Positions 16,214 to 25,244 are shown, numbered from the stretch's first letter. The stretch is 64,000 nt of DNA from Thermaceae bacterium (GCA_027067955.1 JAMOUW010000063.1:46504-110503); one strand, 5' to 3'. Program-made: numbers and translations. The notes: a model not told the origin generated them from the letters alone.

Positions 16214-16879
16214 TTACTTTTCCGCCAGCAGCTCCACCTTGTAGTTCCCGCGGGTGGTGCGACCAATGATGCGCACCAGCGTTACCTGACCCAGTCCCTC
16301 AGCCATCAGGGTGTCGCCCTCGCGCACCTCGTCCTTGGCGCCGGCGGCGCGGCCGCGCAGGCGCACCTTGCCCGCCTTGACGCCTTTGGCGAAGTAGCTG
16401 CGGCTCACGCCCAGCCCCTTGGCCCCCACCACGTCCACCCGCAGCGAGGGAACGACCAGGGTGCGGGTCTTGCTGCGTGCCCGGGGCCGGGTTTTTTCGG
16501 GGGGGTCACCTGCTTCCAGACCGGCTGCCCGAAGGCGCTTGCGGGCCGCGCTTCGGGCCGCAAAGATAACGCCGTCCGGCAGCAGGCGCACGTCGCCCAG
16601 CTCGGAGGGGTCGAGGGTCCGGCGCAGGGCGGCGGCGCTTTTTTCCGGGTCGGCGGACTCCAGCCAGCCGGTCCAGGTGGGATCGTCGACCTGCGGCACC
16701 TCGGGGGGGTAGAGCACCCCCAGCCTGCGCTCGGCGGCGGGCAGGCCGCCGAACCAGGTCAGGGAAACGCCGGCGCGGGCGGCCAGGATCCGCAAGGTTT
16801 CCTGTTCTTCGGGGTCCAGAAAACCGCTGGTCACGACCCGTCCGCCACGGGCTTGTTTGACAAGGTCGCTGAGCTCCAT
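16214..16879 (-). CDS. YlmH-like S4-domain RNA-binding protein
   Basis: Cytosolic RNA-binding protein of the YlmH type, a family linked to cell division and ribosome quality control. The 221-residue protein opens with SGFLDPEEQETLRILAARAG and a domain carrying GVLYPPEVP. The C-terminal S4 domain from about residue 150 includes SRSYFAKGVKAGKVRLRG and the terminal GRTTRGNYKVEL. The start at 16879 (MELSDLV) follows a GGGGGG run that can serve as ribosome site; an in-frame ATG ten codons upstream is less likely. It follows the methyltransferase gene by five bases. Confidence 0.85.
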   Translation of the reverse strand: MELSDLVKQARGGRVVTSGFLDPEEQETLRILAARAGVSLTWFGGLPAAERRLGVLYPPEVPQVDDPTWTGWLESADPEKSAAALRRTLDPSELGDVRLLPDGVIFAARSAARKRLRAAGLEAGDPPEKTRPRARSKTRTLVVPSLRVDVVGAKGLGVSRSYFAKGVKAGKVRLRGRAAGAKDEVREGDTLMAEGLGQVTLVRIIGRTTRGNYKVELLAEK

Positions 16880-16884
16880 CCCCC

Positions 16885-17604
16885 CTAGCTTACCCGCCGC
16901 GCCGTCCATGCCATGAGCGGGCTCTTTTCCGAAAACGGCTGGCCCTGAAATCCGCCCGCGACCCTCCCGACGAGACCCGCTCCCGCCAGCCAGCGCTCGA
17001 TTTCATAGCGGGTGAAGTAGCGCTGGTCGAGCCGGTTGTGGCGGCGTTTGAGTACGCCGTCGGGGCCGGCTTCGTCTATCACGTAGTAGGTAGTCAGCCG
17101 CTGGCTGGCGGGGTGGTGTTCCTGGCGGTAGTAAACCTCGATTCGCCCGTAGCGCCCCTCGAGCCGTAGCGCCCCGTCCGCCTTGATCTGCAGCGGGTTG
17201 TAGAGGTCGAAGGCGAAGACCCCGCCCGTGTTCAGATGGCTTGCTACCCGCTCCAGGGTAGCGTTTTGGTCGGTCAGGGTATAGAGGTGCATCAAAGCGT
17301 TGAAGGGGGCGATGACGAGCGGAAAGTGGCGGTTCAGCTCGAAGTCGCGCATGTCGCCTGCGATCCAGCGCACCGGCAGGCCGCGGGTTGACGCCTCGCC
17401 GCGGCGGCGCATGGCGGCGCTGGGCTCGAGCGCCCAGACCTCGGTCCCGCGCCGCGCCAGGTGGGCGGCTACCCGCCCCTGCCCCGCGCCCAGCTCGAGC
17501 ACCGGTCCGCCGTGGCGGCTGGCCAGGCGGGCGTAGAAGTCCAGGTCGCCTGAGTAGTCTTCGTACTGGAGGGCGTAGAGGTCGGCCAGCTCGTCGTAGC
17601 TCAC
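16885..17604 (-). CDS. class I SAM-dependent methyltransferase
   Basis: The 239-residue protein starts MSYDELADLYALQYED. SAM motif I is VLELGAGQGRVAAHLARRG near residue 35, motif II is VWALEPSAAM, and VIAPFNALMHL and GGVFAFDLYNP follow. The C-terminal half is beta-rich with YYVIDE and RRHNRLDQRYF, like small-molecule methyltransferases. The acceptor is unknown. It is divergent from the KaiC-like gene across 53 bases and very close to the S4 gene downstream, so it probably heads the leftward operon that continues to the amidase. Confidence 0.82.
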   Translation of the reverse strand: MSYDELADLYALQYEDYSGDLDFYARLASRHGGPVLELGAGQGRVAAHLARRGTEVWALEPSAAMRRRGEASTRGLPVRWIAGDMRDFELNRHFPLVIAPFNALMHLYTLTDQNATLERVASHLNTGGVFAFDLYNPLQIKADGALRLEGRYGRIEVYYRQEHHPASQRLTTYYVIDEAGPDGVLKRRHNRLDQRYFTRYEIERWLAGAGLVGRVAGGFQGQPFSEKSPLMAWTARRVS

Positions 17605-17657
17605 CCGCCCAGCCTACCGCGTTATTCTGGAAGAAGGTACGAAAGGAGGTGGGGCGC

Positions 17658-18524
17658 ATGATCGGTTCGCCCAAACCGGTGCTCGAGAGCATCCTCGGCG
17701 CGGCCGACCTGGCCCAGAAGATACCCGAGATCGAGGGGGTGCCCAGCGGCGTGGAGGGGCTGGACGAGCTCTTCTACACCGTCGTGCAGGAACGGGGGAA
17801 GCCGGTGGTGAAACCCCTCGGGGGGCTGCCGCGGCGGGCGGCGGTGCACGTGACCGGCACCTCGGACACCGGCAAGAGCCTCTTCGCCGAGCAGTACGCC
17901 CTGGCCCAGGCGGCCCGGGGGGAGGGGGCGATCTTCGTGACCGTGGAAACCCCGGCCCCTTTCGTGGACGCCGGGCTCGAGCAGCGGCGGCTGGCCATGG
18001 GGCTCGCGCGCGACGTGCTTGCGGGCGTTACCCTGGTGGACGCCGCCAGCCACGGCGTACTGCGCGAGGATCTGCCCACCCTTTTCGCCACCCTCGATGC
18101 CGCCTTCGAGGCCACCGGGGCGCGCCACCTGATCGTGGACTCGCTTACTGGCCTCTACGAGGCGCGCGAGGTGACGGCGCGGCTAACCGTGCGCAAGGTC
18201 TACCTCTACACCAAGGAAAAGGACGTGACCGCCGTCTTCACCTCGCAAAAGCGCTCGAGCCACGAGGAGCTCTCCGCCGAGGCCGCCGGGGGCTACGCGG
18301 TGAGCCACATCCTCGACGCCACCATCGTGCTCGCCAAGCGGCTGGTGATGACCCAGGCGCAGAGCAAGCTCTGGGGCGTGCCGCTGGGCGAGGTCGTGCG
18401 CTTCTTGCGCATCGACGGCTGCCGCCTCAGCGGCCACGACACCAGGACCCACTACCTGGAGCTCCTGCCCGAGGGGCTCTTGCGGGTGGGCCCGCCGATT
18501 GGCGCCTCCTCATCGGAAGCCTGA
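17658..18524 (+). CDS. KaiC-like RecA-superfamily ATPase
   Basis: Single-domain KaiC-type ATPase, frequent in archaea and Thermales, probably a signalling or assembly ATPase. The 288-residue protein has an N-terminal PSGVEGLDELF recognition segment, Walker A GTSDTGKS near residue 67, the catalytic glutamate in FVTVETPAP and Walker B HLIVDSLTGLYE. The ATG at 17658 is chosen for AAGGAGGT eight bases upstream. Thirteen bases separate it from the O-antigen ligase-like gene, so they form a short operon. It lacks the double-domain structure of circadian KaiC, so a clock role is not implied. Confidence 0.85.
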   Translation: MIGSPKPVLESILGAADLAQKIPEIEGVPSGVEGLDELFYTVVQERGKPVVKPLGGLPRRAAVHVTGTSDTGKSLFAEQYALAQAARGEGAIFVTVETPAPFVDAGLEQRRLAMGLARDVLAGVTLVDAASHGVLREDLPTLFATLDAAFEATGARHLIVDSLTGLYEAREVTARLTVRKVYLYTKEKDVTAVFTSQKRSSHEELSAEAAGGYAVSHILDATIVLAKRLVMTQAQSKLWGVPLGEVVRFLRIDGCRLSGHDTRTHYLELLPEGLLRVGPPIGASSSEA

Positions 18525-18537
18525 GTAGAATGGCGCC

Positions 18538-19701
18538 GTGCGCTCGCGTCTCGCCTGGCTGATCGCCCTGGTTCCCGTCTTTCCGCCGCTCTACCTGGCG
18601 GCCTTCGCCGCGCTCCGCTACTGGCGGGCACTGGGCCCGCTGGCGCGCGGTGTGGTGCTCTTTTACCTGGGCACCCAGCTCGCCGCCGCGCTGCTCGCGC
18701 CCGGCCCCCTGGTTTCGCTGCCGCTGGCGCTGTTGCGGGGGCTTTTCGTTGTGGCTCTGCTGCTTGCCGGGGTGCGGCTCGCGGATCCGCGCTGGCTGCA
18801 CTACCTGCTCGCCGGCCTCGCCGTCGTCTACCTGCTGGCTTTCTGGGCCAGCTATGATGCCTACGGCTCCCAGTTCTTGCTGCGGCGGCTCATTCACCCC
18901 TACTACACCATCGTTTCCGTGGGGTTGGCGGGGGCGCTGGGTGTGCTTCTGGCGCTCGACTGGCGCGGTCCGCTGGCGGCGCGCCTGTTCCTGGCGGCGC
19001 TGGCGCTGGCGGCGCTGGTGTTGTCGGGGAGCCGGGGGGCGCTGGCAGTGCTGGTGGTGGGTTTGGTTCTCTGGTTTGCGGTGCGCTTTCGGCGTGCTGC
19101 CTGGGCCGCGGCCGCGGCCGGCGCGGGGGCAGCGGGCGTTTACGTGGTGGCAACGCTGGGCCAGCATGTCCCCGCCCTGGCGCGATTGCTTTCTTTCAGC
19201 CTATCGGGCCGCGACCGGGTGTGGGAGGGGGCGCTGGAGGCGATCCGAACCCACCCCTGGGGCGGAGTGGGGCCCTACCAGCTGGGTCCCTGGCTAGATT
19301 ACCTCTACCAGTACGGCTGCAACCTGTGGACGGGAGCCGAGCGCCTGGGTCTGGGCTGCCCCGCCTGGCTCGAGCCCTTTTACGGAGCCTGGCTGATCGC
19401 CCACAACCTGCTGCTGCACTCCCTGGGGGAAACGGGCGCGGTGGGCACACTGGGCTTCCTCGCCCTGCTGGCGCTGGTGGGCTACGCTGCGCTGCGTTCG
19501 CGCGAGCCGCTGCTAGCCGCAATCTTCTTCGGCTACCTGGTCATGAGCCTGGTGGACAACCCCATGGCGGTGCCCAGCTTGCACCTGGCCGAGGTGTTCT
19601 GGGTGGCGGGGGGGATGGCGCTGGCGCGCGCGGGCCTAGCCGTAGCGCTCGAGCAGGGTGTCGCGGTCGATGAGCACCAGCCGGGGCCAGACCCGCTTTA
19701 A
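18538..19701 (+). CDS. O-antigen ligase/polymerase-like membrane protein
   Basis: Polytopic inner-membrane protein with about ten to twelve hydrophobic segments over 387 residues. It has the large periplasmic loop of the Wzy/WaaL family: GSRGAL, then GRDRVWEGALEAIRTHPWGGVG and AHNLLLHSLGETGAVG, all typical of that family. It would join or polymerise surface glycan chains. The start is GTG at 18538. Its 3' end overlaps the 3' end of the convergent deacetylase gene by 66 bp, so the last 21 codons (including GVAVDEHQPGPDPL) are encoded opposite another gene. Confidence 0.82.
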   Translation: MRSRLAWLIALVPVFPPLYLAAFAALRYWRALGPLARGVVLFYLGTQLAAALLAPGPLVSLPLALLRGLFVVALLLAGVRLADPRWLHYLLAGLAVVYLLAFWASYDAYGSQFLLRRLIHPYYTIVSVGLAGALGVLLALDWRGPLAARLFLAALALAALVLSGSRGALAVLVVGLVLWFAVRFRRAAWAAAAAGAGAAGVYVVATLGQHVPALARLLSFSLSGRDRVWEGALEAIRTHPWGGVGPYQLGPWLDYLYQYGCNLWTGAERLGLGCPAWLEPFYGAWLIAHNLLLHSLGETGAVGTLGFLALLALVGYAALRSREPLLAAIFFGYLVMSLVDNPMAVPSLHLAEVFWVAGGMALARAGLAVALEQGVAVDEHQPGPDPL

Positions 19702-20880
19702 CGGGGTTCCCCCGTACATCCTGTGCAGAAAGTGCATGTAAGCACCCATGAGCTTCCGGCGTGCCGGCGGCAGCTCGATTACCTGAAAGCCCACCGGCTC
19801 GAGTATTTCCTGGAAGAGCGAGATGCCCCAGAATGCCTGCACGTCGTTCAGGTGCTCCCTTTCGCGCAGGGCGCGGGCCAGGTCGGACATTGATTTCTTG
19901 AAAAACCGGAAGGCAGTGAGTGATCCGGCCTCACCCGCCCGCGCCATGCGTTCGGAGTGCAGATGCAGCTCGGCCGCCACCGCGCCCGGTTCCAGGCGGC
20001 GTCCGCCGGGCAGTTCCACCGCCGGTCCGGGATACCTGCCTTTCGCCAGGCGGAAGACGCTCTGGGCAGAATAGTTGAGTTCCTCGACGTGGTAAATGCG
20101 GTCGAAGAAGCGGTCGACCGTGGCCGTCCAGGCGCGCTTGGGGAGGTCGCGCAGCTCGCCCCTGCGCAGCCCGCGCAGCTCACCCAGGGGTTTGGGGCTG
20201 AAGCCGCGCGCCCGCAGCTCCGCGAGCAGCCCGGGTAGCGCCGCCGCCGCGGTGCGCCCTCCGGATCCGGCGTCGTGCATCACGATGACGTCTCCGGGCA
20301 TCGCCCCTTCGATCTTCTTCCCGCCGGGTAGCGCGCCCTCGACGATGCGGCGCACGACCGCCGCAGCGTCGTAGCCGGGGTGCCAGTCGTGGGCCTCGAC
20401 CGTCCACTGCACCGGCGTGAGCCCCAGCCGCCGCGCCGCCGCCATCTGCGCCCAGGTCCAGGCGCCGTGCGGCGGGCGGAAGAAGCGCGGCCGGGTTCCG
20501 GTCAGGTGCTCGAGCGTCCGCACCCCCCGCACCACGTCGGCGTAGGCTTCCCGGGGCCAGCGCCCCCAGCCGTGGCGGTGGCGCCAGCCGTGCAGGGCCA
20601 GCTCGTGCCCCCCGTCCAGCAGGCGATGCACAATCTCCGGATGTTCCCGCGCGCGTTCGGCCAGCACGAAAAAGGTGGCCTGCACCCCAGCCTGCGCCAG
20701 CGCATCCAGCACCCGCGGGGTGGTAGCGGGATCGGGTCCGTCGTCGAAGGTGAGGCCCAGCTCGGCGCGGGCGCTGCCCAGCCCCCGTTGCACCACCCCC
20801 AGACCCCACCACTGCCAGAGAATGTAGGGGAGCCCCCAGTAGACCCCGGTGGCCCCCAGCGGCCAGACCCAGGAGCTCAT
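19636..20880 (-). CDS. polysaccharide deacetylase with extra C-terminal domain
   Basis: NodB-type carbohydrate esterase. After an N-terminal hydrophobic segment (GVYWGLPYILWQWWG) that may anchor it, the domain has LTFDDGPD (catalytic Asp and metal Asp), HGWRHRHG (metal His), RFFRPPHG and VIVMHDAG. From about residue 225 an extra domain of 190 residues follows (FFDRIYHVEELNYSA ... RVWPRLVLIDRDTLLERYG); it resembles the uncharacterised YkoP-like tail, a tentative match. The start overlaps the glycosyltransferase stop as ATGA, so the two are coupled. A role in modifying an envelope glycan or glycolipid is inferred. Confidence 0.86.
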   Translation of the reverse strand: MSSWVWPLGATGVYWGLPYILWQWWGLGVVQRGLGSARAELGLTFDDGPDPATTPRVLDALAQAGVQATFFVLAERAREHPEIVHRLLDGGHELALHGWRHRHGWGRWPREAYADVVRGVRTLEHLTGTRPRFFRPPHGAWTWAQMAAARRLGLTPVQWTVEAHDWHPGYDAAAVVRRIVEGALPGGKKIEGAMPGDVIVMHDAGSGGRTAAAALPGLLAELRARGFSPKPLGELRGLRRGELRDLPKRAWTATVDRFFDRIYHVEELNYSAQSVFRLAKGRYPGPAVELPGGRRLEPGAVAAELHLHSERMARAGEAGSLTAFRFFKKSMSDLARALREREHLNDVQAFWGISLFQEILEPVGFQVIELPPARRKLMGAYMHFLHRMYGGTPLKRVWPRLVLIDRDTLLERYG

Positions 20881-21974
20881 CGCGTCACCGCCTGCAGCAG
20901 ATCGGCGGCGATGGCGGCAGCGGCGTCGGGTTTGCTGAGCGCCCGCGCCGCCTGCGCCATGGCGGCGCGCCGGCGGGTATCCGGGATCAACCGGGCCAGC
21001 CGGTCGGACAGCTCGCCGGCCCGCCGCACCCACACCGCAGCCCCGTGTTCCTCCAGGTACGCGGCGTTGCCCTCCTCCTGTCCCGGAATGGGATCGAAGA
21101 TGATCATTGGCACCCCTAGCGCCAGTGACTCGGAGGCGGTCAGCCCGCCCGCCTTGCCCACCACCCAGTCGGCCGCACCCATCCACTCGGGAAAGTCGTC
21201 GCGCAGGCCGGTGCGGATCCAGCGCACGCGCCCCCGCTCTTCTTCATGAGTGCCGTTGTGCCGGCGGTTGAAGGTAACAAGCTGCATGGGCATATCGAGC
21301 TTCAGGAGTGCCTGCAGCACCCGCTTGTAGCTGCGGTAGGCACCCGCGCCGCCGCTGGTGAGGAGCACCACCGGACGTTCGTCGAAACCGCGTTTGGCCC
21401 GCAGGGTTCCCCTATCTGGCAGCCGGGCGTAGTCCGGCAGGATGGGGATTCCGGTAACCCGCACGCGTTCGGGCGAAACGCCGTGCGCCAGCAGGTCCTG
21501 TCTGGTCTCCTCGAAGGCGACGTAGATACGGTCGGCCTCGGGGCGCGCCCAGTGACGGTGGGCGCGGAAGTCGGTGACCACCAGGGCGTTGGTAAAGTCG
21601 GCCCCCTCGACGGCGCGGGCGCGTCCCACCACCGCCGCGGTGGTGGCGAACGAGGCCACAACGATGTCGGGGCGGACCTCGCGCAGGTAGCTGCGCACCG
21701 GTCCCAAACCTGCCTTGCTGAAGATCTCCGAGATCAGTTTGGGCTCGCTGGGCAGATTCGACCAGTGGTAGAACCAGCGGTAGGCGGCGGGCCAGTAGCG
21801 CAGCCAGAAGGCGTAGGTCCAGGTGGCAGGGCCCCGCTCCCACAGGGGTACGAAGCGCAGGTAGTCTTCCTCCAGGCATTCGCAGGCACCCCCGCGCTCG
21901 AGCTCCTCCCGGAGCGCCCGGGCCGCCTGCCGGTGCCCGCCGCCGATGGAGGCCGAGAGCAGCAGCGCCCTCAT
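20877..21974 (-). CDS. GT28-family glycosyltransferase (MGDG synthase/UgtP-like)
   Basis: Transfers a sugar from a nucleotide donor to a lipid at the membrane face. The 365-residue protein opens RALLLSASIGGGHRQAARAL, as in monogalactosyldiacylglycerol synthase and UgtP. It carries the donor-site signature GKAGGLTASESLALGVPMII followed by GQEEGNAAYLEEHGAA. The start at 21974 overlaps the stop of the LptF/G gene (ATGA); upstream in-frame starts would lie inside that gene. Glycolipids are abundant in Thermales membranes, so a glycolipid synthase is a reasonable reading, though MurG-like activity cannot be excluded. Confidence 0.86.
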   Translation of the reverse strand: MRALLLSASIGGGHRQAARALREELERGGACECLEEDYLRFVPLWERGPATWTYAFWLRYWPAAYRWFYHWSNLPSEPKLISEIFSKAGLGPVRSYLREVRPDIVVASFATTAAVVGRARAVEGADFTNALVVTDFRAHRHWARPEADRIYVAFEETRQDLLAHGVSPERVRVTGIPILPDYARLPDRGTLRAKRGFDERPVVLLTSGGAGAYRSYKRVLQALLKLDMPMQLVTFNRRHNGTHEEERGRVRWIRTGLRDDFPEWMGAADWVVGKAGGLTASESLALGVPMIIFDPIPGQEEGNAAYLEEHGAAVWVRRAGELSDRLARLIPDTRRRAAMAQAARALSKPDAAAAIAADLLQAVTR

Positions 21975-23104
21975 CTGCGGATCAGCCTCCAGCCGACGAA
22001 CGCGAAAACCAGGTTCGCCAGCCATGCCGACAGCGCGGGCGGTAGCATCCCCAGACCGCCCAGCGAGCGGGCGAGCAAGAAGACCAGGTAGTAGCCGACC
22101 GCTATCATCACGCTCATTCCCATCGAGAGCCCGGGGCTGCGCCCGTAATAGACGGCGAAGGGAAGCGAGATCAGCACCAGCACCACGTTCGCGAGCGGCA
22201 GCGCCAGCTTGGAGTGGAAGGCGAGCCCGGCGTCTGCGCGGTCCCTGGGGGCCAGCTTGGGGTCGGTATAGCGCCGCCAGGCCTCGCTCAGGCTAAGGGT
22301 GTCGGCCGCGAGCGGATCGGCAAAATTGGCCAGCGCCTCGTCGCGGTTCAGGCCCACCTTTATGGTGGTGCTGGCGTTTTTGTCCCGGGGGATACTGACG
22401 TTCTTGAATACCCGCTGCAGCCGCTCGGGAAGCTCATCGTCGGCGGCTTTCATGAGGTCGTCGATGGCGGCGTAGTCCACGGTGTAGATGCGGTATCCGG
22501 TTAGCTTGAGATCGCGACCCTGGTAGACGCCGCGGTCGGCGAAGATTACGGTGGCCTGCCGCCCCTTCCACAGCTGCAGACGCACGCCGGTCATGGCGTG
22601 GCGGGACCAGTCGTAGCCCGAGAAGAACAGCTCGATGCCGTTGCCCAGGGGAACGGTCTTGCCGCGCAGGCGGTGCAGCCCGTGGCCCGGGGATGTGAGC
22701 TCGTCGTACCAGTAGCCGCGCACCCGGGCGTTGCTCTGGGGCACCACGTTCTCCGACAGATAGAGCGAGAAGCCCGCCAGCAGGAAGCCGAGCAGCAGCA
22801 CCGGCCGCAGCAGCCGCGCCAGCGATATCCCGCCCGCCTGGGTGGCGAGGATGGCTCCCTCGGTGGCCATGCGCCCGAAGGGGATGACCACGGCCGAGAC
22901 GACGGCCATGGGCAGCACCTGCACGAGCACCCCGGGTACGTGGTAACCCAGCCAGGTGAGCACCTTGAGTACGGATGCGCCGTCGAGCCAGCGGCTGCCT
23001 ACGTAAAAGAAGCCGAACAGAAAGACCGCCACGTAGAGCAGCGCCGATACCAGCAGCACCGGCACCACCTCCCGCAGGATGTAGCGGTCGAGGATCGTGA
23101 ACAT
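21971..23104 (-). CDS. LptF/LptG family permease
   Basis: Inner-membrane protein of the YjgP/YjgQ family, which in Gram-negatives drives lipopolysaccharide out of the membrane. The 377-residue protein starts FTILDRYILREVVPVLLVSA, has three N-terminal membrane segments, a periplasmic beta-jellyroll of about 150 residues, and three C-terminal segments (LPLANVVLVLISLPFAVYYG). Only one such gene is present here and no LptB ATPase. In a phylum without typical LPS the cargo may be a glycolipid. The start directly follows the fabZ stop. Confidence 0.87.
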   Translation of the reverse strand: MFTILDRYILREVVPVLLVSALLYVAVFLFGFFYVGSRWLDGASVLKVLTWLGYHVPGVLVQVLPMAVVSAVVIPFGRMATEGAILATQAGGISLARLLRPVLLLGFLLAGFSLYLSENVVPQSNARVRGYWYDELTSPGHGLHRLRGKTVPLGNGIELFFSGYDWSRHAMTGVRLQLWKGRQATVIFADRGVYQGRDLKLTGYRIYTVDYAAIDDLMKAADDELPERLQRVFKNVSIPRDKNASTTIKVGLNRDEALANFADPLAADTLSLSEAWRRYTDPKLAPRDRADAGLAFHSKLALPLANVVLVLISLPFAVYYGRSPGLSMGMSVMIAVGYYLVFLLARSLGGLGMLPPALSAWLANLVFAFVGWRLIRR

Positions 23105-23521
23105 TTAGCGGCTCCGCACGACGAAGGTCAGCCTGGCGCGCGCCACCTCCTCATCCGCAACCCGTACGCTCGCCTCCGATTTACCCAGACCGCGCCGGTA
23201 GCGCAACGTGCCCTCGATGATGAGCGTATCTCCGGGGACTACAGGTTTCAGGAAGCGGGCGTCGTCCACCCCGGCCAGGTAGGCCAGCGAGCCGGGATCG
23301 AAGTCGGGGCGGGTCGCCAGGCTGGCCACGCTCGCCTGGGCCATGGCCTCGACGATGAGCACCCCCGGCATGACCGGATGTCCGGGGAAGTGGCCGCCAA
23401 AGAAAGGTTCGTTGAAGGTGACGTTCTTGAGCACCTTGAAGCTTTCCGCATCGGCTTCGATGATGCGGTCGATCAGCAGGAAGGGGTAGCGGTGTGGCAG
23501 CAGCTCGAGGATGTCGTGCAC
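23105..23521 (-). CDS. fabZ: 3-hydroxyacyl-ACP dehydratase FabZ
   Basis: Dehydrates beta-hydroxyacyl-ACP in fatty-acid synthesis. The 138-residue hot-dog protein contains [13 protein letters not shown] and the active-site helix [19 protein letters not shown] with catalytic His48 and Glu58. Length and motifs are fully typical. It lies 11 bases after mreB and directly before the LptF/G gene, placing a fatty-acid step in an envelope operon. FabZ is often next to lipid A genes in other phyla; here glycolipid genes take that place. Confidence 0.95.
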   Translation of the reverse strand: MHDILELLPHRYPFLLIDRIIEADAESFKVLKNVTFNEPFFGGHFPGHPVMPGVLIVEAMAQASVASLATRPDFDPGSLAYLAGVDDARFLKPVVPGDTLIIEGTLRYRRGLGKSEASVRVADEEVARARLTFVVRSR

Positions 23522-23532
23522 GGGATGCCTCC

Positions 23533-24567
23533 CTAGCGGCGCAGGACCGAGTCGGAGGAGATGAGGGTGTCCTTGAGTACGGGAATCATTTCCAGGGCCT
23601 TGCCGGTTCCGTAGACTACCGCGTCCAGGGCGTTGTCGGCCACGATTACGGGAACGTTGGTTGCTTCGTGGAGCATGTGGTCCAGATTGCGCAGCAGCGC
23701 GCCGCCGCCGGAAAGCAGGATGCCCCGGTCGACGATGTCCGATATCAGTTCGGGGGGTGTGGCTTCGAGCACCCGCCGCACGCCCATGACCAGTTTCTCC
23801 AGGGGTTCGGCCAGCGACTCCACCACCTCTTCGGTGGTGACCTCCACCATCTTGGGCAGGCCGGTGACCACATCGCGCCCGCGCACCTCGGCGACGAGGC
23901 GGTCGTCGTCGGAGAGGATCTTAGCCGCCCCTATCTTTATCTTGACTTCCTCGGCGGTGCGCTCGCCGATCAGCAGGTTGTGGGCGCGGCGCACGAAGCG
24001 GATGATCGACTGGTCGAACTCGTTGCCGGCTATCCGCAGAGATTCTGACTGCACGATACCGCCGAGGCTGATTACCGCGATGTCGGAGCTGCCGCCGCCG
24101 ATGTCCACGACCATGCTGCCGGTGGGCGCGGCGATGTTTATGCCCGCGCCGATGGCCGCGGCCAGGGGTTCTTCGATGAGGAAGGCGCGCTTGGCGCCGG
24201 CGTCCACCACCGCGCGCACCACTGCCATGCGCTCGACCTCGGTGACGCCGCTGGGGACGCCGACCATGACCTGCGGTTTGAAGAAGCGCGCCATGGGCGA
24301 GAGCACCTTCTTGAGGAACATGGTGAGCATGCGTTCGGTCAGGGTGTAGTCGGCGATCACCCCGTCCTTCAGCGGGCGCACCGCGATGATGTTGCCCGGT
24401 GTGCGGCCCAGCATGCGGTACGCCTCGGCGCCGACGGCCTTGACGTCCTTGCTGTCGCGCACCATGGCGATGACGGAGGGTTCGCGCAGGACGATCCCTT
24501 TGCCGCGCACGTACACCAGCACGCTGGCGGTGCCCAAGTCGATTCCTATATCCTCGCCCCTAAACAT
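23533..24567 (-). CDS. mreB: rod-shape-determining protein MreB
   Basis: Bacterial actin that organises wall synthesis beneath the inner membrane. The 344-residue protein has the actin phosphate-1 motif DIGIDLGTASVLVY, the connect-1/phosphate-2 region VVDIGGGSSDIAVISLGG and the adenosine motif GILLSGGGALLRNLD, all at normal positions. No mreC or mreD is in the window, whereas in many bacteria they follow directly. It heads a five-gene envelope operon ending with the deacetylase. The start at 24567 (MFRGEDIG) has AGGCGAT upstream. Confidence 0.96.
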   Translation of the reverse strand: MFRGEDIGIDLGTASVLVYVRGKGIVLREPSVIAMVRDSKDVKAVGAEAYRMLGRTPGNIIAVRPLKDGVIADYTLTERMLTMFLKKVLSPMARFFKPQVMVGVPSGVTEVERMAVVRAVVDAGAKRAFLIEEPLAAAIGAGINIAAPTGSMVVDIGGGSSDIAVISLGGIVQSESLRIAGNEFDQSIIRFVRRAHNLLIGERTAEEVKIKIGAAKILSDDDRLVAEVRGRDVVTGLPKMVEVTTEEVVESLAEPLEKLVMGVRRVLEATPPELISDIVDRGILLSGGGALLRNLDHMLHEATNVPVIVADNALDAVVYGTGKALEMIPVLKDTLISSDSVLRR

Positions 24568-24611
24568 ATCGCCTCATTCTAAACGAAGCGGTGTTGGATG
24601 CCCATGAGGAG

Positions 24612-25244
24612 CTAACCGAGCCAGTCTTGCACGAAGGGGTTGCCGCGGCGTTCGGCGGCCAGGGTGGTGGCAGGTCCGTGGCCCGGGAAGACGCGCGTTT
24701 CCTCCGGGAGCGCGAACAGGCGCCGGATCGAGTGTTGCAGGTCGTCCAGGTTCGCTCCGGGCAGGTCCCAGCGTCCCACGCCGCCGGCGAACAGCAGGTC
24801 TCCGGCGAAGAGCGCGCCCGCCTCTGCGGCGTAGAAGGCCACGTGTCCGGGGCAGTGGCCGGGCAGGTGTGACACCTCGAAGCCGGGTCCCGGTGTGAGC
24901 GCGCCCGGGTGCAGATCGACCAGGGGTTCTAACGGGGGCGGATCTATGAATATCCCCCAGCGGGCGGCGGAGGCGGCGGCGCGCTGGTAGACGGGCCGCG
25001 CCGCGGGGTGCAGGTAGACGGGCGGCGCAAGCGCTTCCACCACCCCGTTCACCGCACCCAAGTGATCGAAGTGGGCGTGAGTCAGCAATACGGCCTGCAG
25101 CGTCACCTCCGCGCTTTCCACCCACTCGAGCACCCGTGCGGGTTCATCGCCGGGGTCTATGAGCACCGCCTGTCCGGGCTCGCGCCACACCAGATAGGCG
25201 TTGGCGCCAAGAGGTCCGAGGGCGAGGGTTTCCACGCGCACCAC
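24612..25244 (-). CDS. metallo-beta-lactamase fold hydrolase (glyoxalase II-like)
   Basis: Binuclear-metal hydrolase. The 210-residue protein has THAHFDH (metal ligands His56, His58, Asp60, His61), the later ligands in LPGHCPGH and FAGDLLF, and FPGHGP near the end. It matches the short YcbL-type glyoxalase II group, which may hydrolyse glutathione-like or other thioesters; the true substrate is unknown. The start is GTG at 25244. It is transcribed away from the Hsp20 gene and lies 44 bases ahead of mreB with separate promoters likely. Confidence 0.85.
   Translation of the reverse strand: MVRVETLALGPLGANAYLVWREPGQAVLIDPGDEPARVLEWVESAEVTLQAVLLTHAHFDHLGAVNGVVEALAPPVYLHPAARPVYQRAAASAARWGIFIDPPPLEPLVDLHPGALTPGPGFEVSHLPGHCPGHVAFYAAEAGALFAGDLLFAGGVGRWDLPGANLDDLQHSIRRLFALPEETRVFPGHGPATTLAAERRGNPFVQDWLG

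Noticed and set aside
17388..17657. 90-codon N-terminal extension of the KaiC-like protein
   Set aside because: It lies antisense to the divergent methyltransferase, is Arg/Pro-rich, and a strong AAGGAGGT site marks the ATG at 17658.
17658..18524. Circadian clock role for the KaiC-like ATPase
   Set aside because: Only one KaiC domain is present and there is no kaiA or kaiB nearby; such single-domain proteins are common in thermophiles without known clocks.
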